From Geodermatophilaceae bacterium (lineage in GTDB: Bacteria > Actinomycetota > Actinomycetes > Mycobacteriales > Geodermatophilaceae): a DNA stretch of 12,836 nucleotides. A program made the position numbers and the translations under genes. Positions 7,731 to 12,836 of the stretch are shown one piece after another. Position 1 is the first letter of the stretch; each line of letters begins with the position of its first letter. Location of the stretch: the NCBI GenBank assembly GCA_013813215.1, contig JACCSC010000518.1, positions 1 through 12,836 on the forward strand, written 5' to 3'. Under the pieces are notes generated by a model, which was given only the letters and a program-made list of their open reading frames with translations, had not been told where the DNA came from and did not search any database.

Positions 7731-8519
7731 GTGCCCGCTCCGGCCCTGACCCCGAACGCCTGGTTGCGGTACGACGTGGTCTCCCGACTGCTGCCCGCGG
7801 ACGCCCGCACGATCCTGGAGATCGGGTGCGGGGGCGGCGGATTCGCCTCCCGGCTGGCCAGGGACCTCGACTACCTCGGGGTCGAGCCGGACGGGGACTC
7901 CTTCACCACCGCGAAGCAGCGGCTGGCCGAGCTGGGGCGCGGCGAGGTGCGGCACGGGTTGAGCTTCGACGTGGTCGAGCCTGAGCGCCGCTTCGATCTC
8001 GTGTGCGCCTTCGAGGTGCTCGAGCACTTGGCGGACGAGGAGGCCGCGGTGCGCGGCTTCGCCGGCCACCTCGTGCCGGGCGGGCACCTGCTGCTCAGTG
8101 TGCCGGCCTTCCAGGAGCGGTTCGGCCGGGCCGACGTGTATGCCGGTCACTTCCGCCGCTACTCCCCCGCGTCCATGACCGACCTGCTCACCCGGTGCGG
8201 GCTGACCGACGTGAAGGTCGTCGTGTACGGCGTACCGCTGGGCTATGTCCTCGAGCACGGGCGCAACTTCCTGCTCGGCCGCCGACTGGATCGGGACGCC
8301 CCGCAAGCCGGTGGCGCGTCGGACCACTTCACCCCGACGAAGACCGCGGCGCCCGAGGTCATGCAGGAGCGCACGGCCGGCAGCGGCCGGGTGCTGCAGC
8401 CCAAGGAGTGGATGGCCCCGCTCACGCAGGCCGGGACCGCGCCGTTCCGATTGGTCCAGCGCCTCTTTCCGACCAAGGGGACGGGCCTGGTCGCCCGCGG
8501 GAAGCTGCCGGCGTCCTAG
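7731..8519 (+). CDS. Class I SAM-dependent methyltransferase
   Basis: The product has 262 residues. It shows the class I Rossmann motifs in order: motif I, ILEIGCGGGGFASRLA (28-43); the acidic end of strand 2, GVEPD (50-54); FDLVCAFEVLEHL (88-100); and VPGGHLLLSVPA (115-126). GHFRRYSPASM (139-149), a segment common in glycan-linked type 11/12 methyltransferases, follows. The last 90 residues are less conserved and may hold the acceptor site. It has no membrane segment, so it should act in the cytoplasm. It lies 25 bases after the glycosyltransferase stop, with its own GGAGG, which suggests it methylates the sugar or lipid-linked glycan made by that enzyme. This is inference; a small-molecule or lipid acceptor is also possible. 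Its stop faces the next gene's stop across 34 bases in which I see no strong terminator. Confidence 0.85.
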   Translation: MPAPALTPNAWLRYDVVSRLLPADARTILEIGCGGGGFASRLARDLDYLGVEPDGDSFTTAKQRLAELGRGEVRHGLSFDVVEPERRFDLVCAFEVLEHLADEEAAVRGFAGHLVPGGHLLLSVPAFQERFGRADVYAGHFRRYSPASMTDLLTRCGLTDVKVVVYGVPLGYVLEHGRNFLLGRRLDRDAPQAGGASDHFTPTKTAAPEVMQERTAGSGRVLQPKEWMAPLTQAGTAPFRLVQRLFPTKGTGLVARGKLPAS

Positions 8520-8553
8520 CGGTTCCGCGCCGGGTGTCGGACGGTCTGCGTCC

Positions 8554-9528
8554 TCACTCAGCCCGGGAGCGGACGATCAGATCGGCGAGCAGGGCCATGG
8601 CGATGATGATCATTCCGGTCACGAACAGCAGTACGGCGTTCGTCGTGATCCGGAAGTCGTAACGGATCACGTCGACCACGCCCTTGATGAACCCGATGCC
8701 CAGACTGCCCAGCCCGAACGGCATGAGCACCTTGATGGGGTTGAAGTACATGACCATCCGCAGCACCTGCAGGATGTAACGGTAGGCGTCCTTGACGAAG
8801 TGGAACTTCGACGTGCCGGCCCGCTTGGCGTAGTCGATCGCGAGGTAGTCCACCGGGTGCTGGTTGGACAGGAACGACATCGTGATCGTGGTGACGCAGG
8901 AGAAGCCCGGCGGCAGCAGCCGCAGGTAGGGCAGCGCCACTACGCGCCGAAAGGCCCGCAGGCCGGAGTTGAGATCGGGGATCTTGGCCGCGGCCAGCCG
9001 TTCCGCCGTCTTGCGGATCAGCCATTTCGCCGGCACCCGCAGGACTTTGTGCGTGCCCTGCTCGCTCGTGCGCGCTCCGACGACCTGGTCGACGTCCGGG
9101 TGGGCTTGGAGGTACTCGACGAACTCGGGGATCCGCTCGTTGGGGTACGTCATGTCCGCATCGGTCCAGACCACGATCCGGCCGTAGGCCTCGGCGGTGC
9201 CGATCCGGCGCGCCGTGCCCGACCCGCCATTGGTCCGGAACGGCATCAGGCGCATCCGCGGATAGGCCGGAAGCGCCTGCTTGAGCACGTCCAGGGTGGC
9301 GTCGGTCGACTTGTCGTCGATCACGAGCAGCTCGTAGCTGTAGCCGCTGCCGTCCATCGCCGCCGTGATCCGCTCCAGCTCCGCGAGCACGTGGTCCTGC
9401 TCGTTGTAGCAGGGCAGCACCACCGTCACGTCGAGGCTGTTCGCGCCCGTCCCCGCGTGTCCGCTGGCGGTCAGGCTGAGGTGCGCGCCCCGCATCGTCG
9501 GCTGGACGGACTGTTCGGCTGTGGACAC
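8554..9528 (-). CDS. DPM1/CsbB-like family 2 glycosyltransferase with C-terminal membrane anchor
   Basis: The product has 324 residues. After a poorly conserved N-terminal 30 residues comes a GT-A domain with VVLPCYNEQDHV (36-47), LLVIDDKSTDATLDVL (67-82), the metal-binding DAD in VWTDADMTYP (120-129), and DLNSGLRAFRR (185-195). Two hydrophobic segments follow (about 265-285 and 296-318). This order matches enzymes that load a sugar onto polyprenyl phosphate, such as dolichyl-phosphate mannose synthase, GtrB and CsbB. The lipid-phosphate sugar would then be used on the outer face by a GT-C protein; a YfhO-type candidate lies at 1471-4215. The GTG start is preceded by GGAGC with a 5-base spacer. 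A later ATG (residue 12) is possible. The sugar cannot be read from the sequence. Confidence 0.85.
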   Translation of the reverse strand: MSTAEQSVQPTMRGAHLSLTASGHAGTGANSLDVTVVLPCYNEQDHVLAELERITAAMDGSGYSYELLVIDDKSTDATLDVLKQALPAYPRMRLMPFRTNGGSGTARRIGTAEAYGRIVVWTDADMTYPNERIPEFVEYLQAHPDVDQVVGARTSEQGTHKVLRVPAKWLIRKTAERLAAAKIPDLNSGLRAFRRVVALPYLRLLPPGFSCVTTITMSFLSNQHPVDYLAIDYAKRAGTSKFHFVKDAYRYILQVLRMVMYFNPIKVLMPFGLGSLGIGFIKGVVDVIRYDFRITTNAVLLFVTGMIIIAMALLADLIVRSRAE

Positions 9529-9533
9529 GTGCT

Positions 9534-9538
9534 GCTCC
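9534..9538 (-). promoter_or_regulatory. Ribosome-binding site (GGAGC) of the DPM1-like gene
   Basis: On the minus strand GGAGC, AGCAC and then GTG at 9528 gives a 5-base spacer and supports that start. Unlike its neighbours at 4215 and 6565, this gene has no -10 box next to the start codon, so it has a leader or is read through from upstream. Confidence 0.45.
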
Positions 9539-9550
9539 GACTCCGTAGCT

Positions 9551-9582
9551 CGGTCAGGCTCCGAGACGGAGCCCGTTGACCG
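9551..9582 (-). terminator. GC-rich stem-loop between the SpoIID and DPM1-like genes, possible terminator
   Basis: GGCTCCG (9557-9563) pairs with CGGAGCC (9567-9573) around a 3-base loop, and CGGTCA (9551-9556) pairs with TGACCG (9577-9582), giving 13 pairs with one 3-base bulge. It begins 46 bases past the SpoIID-gene stop in the direction of transcription. No T-run follows, so it would be an actinobacterial-type terminator without a U-tail, or a structured leader of the downstream gene. A second inverted repeat, CCGGCC/GGCCGG (9580-9585 and 9594-9599), shares bases with it, and a third (ACTGAC/GTCAGT, 9618-9633) spans the stop codon. Confidence 0.4.
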
Positions 9583-9628
9583 GCCAGCCTAACGGCCGGA
9601 CAAAGGCGGCTTCGGTGACTGACCGGTG

Positions 9629-11590
9629 TCAGTAGTCGCGCGTGACGCCCACACTGTCCGCGCCGCCCTGCGCGTCCCAGTTGCCCATGACTCCCGCATC
9701 GGTCGCCGTCCCGTAGTTGAAGACAGTCTCTGCAGGGCCGCCCGACAGGGCGTTGCGCAGGTAGAAGGTGACGCCCCGCCGGATCGCCACCGTGTCCCGA
9801 CCTGAACCGGTCCAGTCCCCCGCCAGCGGCTGATCACCCGCGACGCCGTACGAGAACTGGTAGCTGGTGACCGGTGTCCGGTTGCTGTCGGACAGGTACC
9901 AGGTCGCCGCCCGGACGACGCCGATCGTCTCGTAGCCGTCGCCGTTCCAGTCCCCGACCACCGGCTGGTCTCCCGCTCGGCCGTAGTGGGTCGAGATCTC
10001 GGCGGGTCCACCGGTGTTCGTGTTCCGCAGCATGAGCGAGCCGCCGCGGTAGACCCCGATGGTGTCCACGCCGTCGGCGTTCCAGTCGCCGCAGATCGGG
10101 ACGTCACCGGCCCGGCCGTAGGCGACGGTCAGGTTCGCCCCACCCGCGGAGTTGCTGTTGCGCAGGTGGAAGGTCCCGGCGCGGAACACTCCCGCGGTGT
10201 CGCTGCCGTTCCCGTCCCAGTCGCAGGCCAGGGGAACGTCGTCCTGCCGGCCGAAGCCGAAGCTGAGGTCCGCCGGGCCCCCGGCCAGGGCGTTGCGCAG
10301 GTGGAAAGTCGGCGTCGTCGGCGGGACCGGGGTGCCCGGGAAGCTGTACCAGTCCGAGAGGAGCCCCCAGTCCAGCCGGAACTCGTCGCCGGTCAGCTCC
10401 ACGGTCCGCGATGATCCGACGATCCGTACCGTCCGGGCCCGCCCGCCGTCCTCGCCGAGCCCGTTGCGCGCGGTGACCTGAATCGAGGTCAGCGAGCCCA
10501 CGCCATACGCCGACTGGATGCTGGAGACGGGGATCGAATCGGTCCAGTCGTGGTACGGCGAGGCCGCGTCTCCCGCGTCGGAAACGGCCGGGAAGTCCCC
10601 GCCCGCGGTGTGGCCGCCGGTCGAGCTGCTGAACTCGGCGCGGGCGATGGACCCGCCGGGGTAGACGATGACCCGATTCGCGGTGGCGCTGATGGCGGCG
10701 TCGGTGCGGGAGTCTTCCTGGCTGATGCGGTTCAGGCCGGCGCCGGAGTACACCTGGCACGAGGTCGTGTCGCAGGTCTTGGCGTAGTCGTAGCGGTTCT
10801 CCGAGTAGGCGTAGGAGCGGGCCGCCACCGCCTGCGCCCGCAACGCCGCCGCACCGCCGCTGTCGGCCCAGCTGGCCGGGCTCTCCTTCGGCACGACGGA
10901 GCGCAGGTAGTCCTCCATCAGCACCGAGTTCACCGTGCGCGGACTGCCGTCGGACTCCGCCAGCGACAGCGAGCCGCGGTACTGCGTCGTGCCGGAGGAC
11001 GTGCAGAGCGCTAGCATCGCGGCCTGGTCGCTGCCCGGGCTGGGCACCGTCGAGGTCACGGTCGATGACGAGCGCACGCGGGGCGTCGCGTCGGCACCGG
11101 AGCAGCCGTACATTGGCGTGATGGTGAACTGCCCGTCGCTGCGCCGTTCGATCCGGGCAGCGGACCCGCCGGCGACGCGCACGTCGGCGACGGTGAAGTC
11201 ACGGCCAGAGGTGACCACGAGGTTGCGCCCGTCCTGGGCCGTGAGCCGCACGGTGATCGTCGTGTTCGACTTCGAGCCGAGGTCGGTCCCGCCGTAGTAG
11301 TGGTTGACGATCTGCTCGTGCGACCAGCCGTGGTCCGTGGCGTAGCCGTAGGCACCCCACTGCCCCATCCCGCGGCCGTGCCCATAACCGTGTCCGGTCA
11401 ACTGCACGCTGGACGTCGGGTACGCAGCCGGCTCGGCGCCCGGCGGGGCAGTCGGTTCGGCGGCTAGCGCATCTGCGGCCGCCGCGGCGTCAGGCGCCAG
11501 GTCCGCGTCCTGCGCCGTCGCCGGCAGCGCGGAGAGGACTCCTGCGACGAGGGCCGTGATGACGGCGAGTGGGAAGAGGCTTCGGCGCAT
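9629..11590 (-). CDS. Secreted SpoIID/LytB-domain protein with C-terminal DWNGDG-type repeats
   Basis: The product has 653 residues. A Sec signal peptide (about 1-26, ending ATA) is followed by an Ala/Pro linker. The SpoIID/LytB domain begins with GHGYGHGRGMGQWGAYGYA (66-84), continues with VLMEDYLRSVVPKESPASW (223-241) and RAQAVAARSYAYSENR (251-266), and includes FSSSTGGHTAGG (320-331). In SpoIID, a lytic transglycosylase acting on denuded glycan strands, the catalytic Glu lies in the VxxEMP segment; E236 is the likely counterpart. From about 425 to 653 there are five repeats of about 45 residues with CDWDGNGSDT, GDWNADGVDT, GDWNGDGYET, GDWTGSGRDT and a degraded NWDAQGGADS, resembling calcium-binding FG-GAP/VCBS-type loops. 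ATG 11590 is preferred: it starts the signal peptide and follows GGGGA. It should act at the cell wall; the repeats may bind wall glycan or calcium (inference). Confidence 0.87.
   Translation of the reverse strand: MRRSLFPLAVITALVAGVLSALPATAQDADLAPDAAAAADALAAEPTAPPGAEPAAYPTSSVQLTGHGYGHGRGMGQWGAYGYATDHGWSHEQIVNHYYGGTDLGSKSNTTITVRLTAQDGRNLVVTSGRDFTVADVRVAGGSAARIERRSDGQFTITPMYGCSGADATPRVRSSSTVTSTVPSPGSDQAAMLALCTSSGTTQYRGSLSLAESDGSPRTVNSVLMEDYLRSVVPKESPASWADSGGAAALRAQAVAARSYAYSENRYDYAKTCDTTSCQVYSGAGLNRISQEDSRTDAAISATANRVIVYPGGSIARAEFSSSTGGHTAGGDFPAVSDAGDAASPYHDWTDSIPVSSIQSAYGVGSLTSIQVTARNGLGEDGGRARTVRIVGSSRTVELTGDEFRLDWGLLSDWYSFPGTPVPPTTPTFHLRNALAGGPADLSFGFGRQDDVPLACDWDGNGSDTAGVFRAGTFHLRNSNSAGGANLTVAYGRAGDVPICGDWNADGVDTIGVYRGGSLMLRNTNTGGPAEISTHYGRAGDQPVVGDWNGDGYETIGVVRAATWYLSDSNRTPVTSYQFSYGVAGDQPLAGDWTGSGRDTVAIRRGVTFYLRNALSGGPAETVFNYGTATDAGVMGNWDAQGGADSVGVTRDY
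9642..10327 (-). repeat. Five tandem ~45-residue calcium-loop-like repeats within the SpoIID protein
   Basis: Each unit reads YGxxGDxPxxGDWNGDGxDTxGVxR, then a Phe/Tyr-hydrophobic-Leu-Arg-Asn strand and a Gly-Gly-Pro-Ala turn. The five units start near residues 424, 470, 536, 581 and 625. The first four keep the acidic loop. The fifth is shorter and lacks most of the acidic pattern, and it ends the protein. The DNA copies are clearly diverged, so this is an old protein repeat, not a recent duplication. Confidence 0.75.
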
Positions 11591-11697
11591 GAGTTCCCCG
11601 GAGTCTGAAGTGGCCTTGGGACCGGCGTGGCGACAGTGACAGAAGGCACTATGACCTAACGTGAAGTGCTTGCCTACCCGTCCGCGGATCGGGGCTG
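11591..11697 (-). promoter_or_regulatory. Leader/promoter region of the SpoIID gene
   Basis: The gap between rmlD and the SpoIID gene is 107 bases. A tentative promoter is TAGGCA (11671-11676), a 17-base spacer and CATAGT (11648-11653), each matching four of six consensus bases. Inverted repeat arms AGTGGCCTT (11609-11617) and AAGGCACT (11643-11650) flank 25 bases; one arm overlaps the proposed -10, so it could be an operator or a leader hairpin. GGGGA (11595-11599) is a weak ribosome-binding site with a 4-base spacer. I looked for a cyclic-di-AMP riboswitch, which precedes some actinobacterial wall-hydrolase genes, and did not see one. Confidence 0.25.
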
Positions 11698-12570
11698 TTA
11701 CGAGCTTCCGCGCTCGGCGCGGATCCGGCGTACGACGTCGCGGACGGCCGCCCGCCAGTCCGGCAGCGCGGTGAGCCCCGCGGCCACCCAGTCGGTGTTG
11801 CTCAGGACCGAGTACGCCGGTCGGGGTGCGGCCCGGGACATCTCGGCGCTGGTCGCGGTCTGGACCCGGTCGGGATCCGCCCCGGCGACCTCGAACACCG
11901 CCCGAGCGAGGCCGTGCCATGTGGTGACGCCGCCGCCCGTGCAGTGGTAGATCCCCTCCGGCGCCGCCGAGTGGCCCAGTTCGACGAGGCCCCGGGCCAG
12001 GTGCGCGGACCAGGTCGGCGACCCGTGCTGATCGTCGACCACCTGCACGGTCTCCCGCTCGGTCTCCAGCCGGAGCATCGTGTCGACGAAGTTGCCCCCG
12101 TGGGTGCTGAACACCCACGCCGTACGCACGATCCGGGCCGGGGTAGGCCCGGCGAGGACCGCTGACTCACCCAACAGCTTCGACCTCCCGTACGCCGTGG
12201 CCGGGCTGGGTGGGTCCTCGGGGCGGTACGGCGTCCGGCTGGTGCCGTCGAAGACGTAGTCGGTCGACAGCTGCATTAACCGGGCCCGACCGGCCGCGGC
12301 CGCGCTGATCCAGCCGGGGGCGTGCCCGTTCACGACGGTGGCCAGGCCCTCGTCGGTCTCGGCCGCGTCGACGGCGGTGTACGCCGCGGCGTTCACGATG
12401 ACGCCGTCCTCCCCGGCCTGCACCCAGTGCGTAATCCTCGCGCGGACCGCGGCCTCGTCGGTGAGGTCCAGCTCCCGGCGGGTCAGGCCGGTGACGTCCT
12501 CGCCGGCCAGCGCGCTCAGCAGGTCGCGGCCGAGCTGCCCGCCGGCCCCGGTGACCAGCCAGCGCATCAT
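11698..12570 (-). CDS. rmlD: dTDP-4-dehydrorhamnose reductase (RmlD)
   Basis: RmlD performs the last step of dTDP-L-rhamnose synthesis, reducing dTDP-4-keto-L-rhamnose with NAD(P)H in the cytoplasm. The product has 290 residues, the family's usual length. It has the nucleotide-binding GAGGQLG (8-14), VNAAAYTAVDAAE (59-71), LSTDYVFDG (101-109) and the catalytic pair Y127/K131 in AYGRSKLLGE (126-135). RTAWVFS and QVVDDQHGSPTW (176-187) are also typical. The start is ATG 12570, immediately followed by a second ATG; it overlaps the TGA of rmlB as ATGA, which indicates translational coupling. The in-frame upstream start would extend into the rmlB coding region and is rejected. The Cys-His pair near 209-210 is unremarkable. 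Assignment is firm; a related NDP-sugar reductase is only a remote alternative. Confidence 0.95.
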   Translation of the reverse strand: MMRWLVTGAGGQLGRDLLSALAGEDVTGLTRRELDLTDEAAVRARITHWVQAGEDGVIVNAAAYTAVDAAETDEGLATVVNGHAPGWISAAAAGRARLMQLSTDYVFDGTSRTPYRPEDPPSPATAYGRSKLLGESAVLAGPTPARIVRTAWVFSTHGGNFVDTMLRLETERETVQVVDDQHGSPTWSAHLARGLVELGHSAAPEGIYHCTGGGVTTWHGLARAVFEVAGADPDRVQTATSAEMSRAAPRPAYSVLSNTDWVAAGLTALPDWRAAVRDVVRRIRAERGSS

Positions 12571-12836
12571 GCCTGGTTCTTCAGCGGTTCCCACCAGCTC
12601 CGATTGTCCCGGTACCACTGGACGGTCTCGGCCAGACCGTCCTCGAAGCCGACCCGCGGCTGGTAGCCCAGCGCGGCCAGCTTTCCGAAGTCCAGGGCGT
12701 AGCGCCGGTCGTGCCCGAGCCGGTCCTCGACGTAGTCGACCCGGTCCCAGCCGGCGTCGCAGGCCTCCAGCAGCAGCGCGGTCAGCTCCTTGTTCGTCAA
12801 CTCCCGGCCACCGGCGATGTTGTAGAACTCCCCCGG
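12567..12836 (-). CDS. rmlB: dTDP-glucose 4,6-dehydratase (RmlB), C-terminal fragment (cut by window edge)
   Basis: The visible 89 residues read in one frame from the window edge to TGA at 12567-12569. They start PGEFYNIAGGRELTNKEL, contain DYVEDRLGHDRRYALD and end VQWYRDNRSWWEPLKN, the characteristic C-terminal third of RmlB, with the substrate-binding Arg and His in the GHDRRY segment. RmlB converts dTDP-glucose to dTDP-4-keto-6-deoxyglucose, the second step of dTDP-rhamnose synthesis, and so feeds the epimerase RmlC and then RmlD. The N-terminal Rossmann part with the NAD-binding motif and the catalytic YxxxK lies beyond the window. It overlaps rmlD by 4 bases and forms an operon with it. 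rmlA and rmlC are not in this window and could lie upstream. Confidence 0.95.
   Translation of the reverse strand, partial: PGEFYNIAGGRELTNKELTALLLEACDAGWDRVDYVEDRLGHDRRYALDFGKLAALGYQPRVGFEDGLAETVQWYRDNRSWWEPLKNQA

Noticed and set aside
6566..7810. Upstream extension of the UPF0104 frame to 7810
   Set aside because: It is antisense to the glycosyltransferase and has no membrane segments. The GTG at 6565 with its -10 box and first helix is a far better start.
11591..11697. Cyclic-di-AMP (ydaO-type) riboswitch before the SpoIID gene
   Set aside because: Considered because such switches precede some actinobacterial wall-hydrolase genes. The gap is only 107 bases and I could not find the conserved core.
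11591..12118. Upstream extension of the SpoIID protein frame into rmlD
   Set aside because: It is a shadow of rmlD in another frame. The signal peptide begins at ATG 11590.
1..12836. Mobile element, CRISPR array, tRNA or rRNA
   Set aside because: No transposase or integrase motifs, spaced direct repeats, or tRNA-like cloverleaf sequences were seen on either strand.

Overview
This window comes from a high-GC actinobacterium. The third codon positions are almost all G or C, GTG starts are common, and several genes have an actinobacterial-type TANNNT -10 box placed 6-8 bases before a GTG start, which implies leaderless mRNAs. The genus cannot be fixed from sequence alone. I see no tRNA, rRNA, CRISPR array, insertion sequence or integrase. 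The region reads as a chromosomal cell-envelope/glycan biosynthesis neighbourhood, cut at both ends (a glycosyltransferase tail on the left, an rmlB tail on the right).

Layout, left to right: (1) C-terminal tail of a family-2 glycosyltransferase (+, 2-256). (2) DUF7373-like lipoprotein (-, 266-1461) whose signal peptide and body lie in different frames. (3) 914-residue YfhO-type polytopic membrane protein (-, 1471-4215). (4) Divergent secreted, cysteine-containing protein of unknown function (+, 4261-5658). (5) UPF0104/LPG-synthase-TM-like (flippase-like) membrane protein (-, 5645-6565). (6) Divergent GT-B glycosyltransferase (+, 6608-7705) followed by a class I SAM methyltransferase (+, 7731-8519). 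(7) DPM1/CsbB-like family-2 glycosyltransferase with two C-terminal membrane segments (-, 8554-9528). (8) Secreted SpoIID/LytB protein with a C-terminal array of five DWNGDG-type repeats (-, 9629-11590). (9) rmlD (-, 11698-12570), overlapping by ATGA with the 3' end of rmlB (-, 12567-12836).

How they may work together: rmlB and rmlD supply dTDP-L-rhamnose. The cytoplasmic glycosyltransferases and the methyltransferase would build or modify a glycan. The DPM1/CsbB-like enzyme, the YfhO-type GT-C protein and possibly the UPF0104 protein have the three roles of a three-component extracytoplasmic glycosylation system (lipid-phosphate sugar synthase, flippase, external transferase). The SpoIID-repeat protein and the two other exported proteins would act at the cell wall. 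The rmlBD assignments are firm. The link between the other genes is inference from family membership and proximity.

The most notable observations are the candidate three-component glycosylation set, the SpoIID plus calcium-loop-like repeat architecture, the repeated leaderless -10/GTG arrangement including a back-to-back pair, and the frame disruption in the lipoprotein gene. I found no clearly new kind of system.
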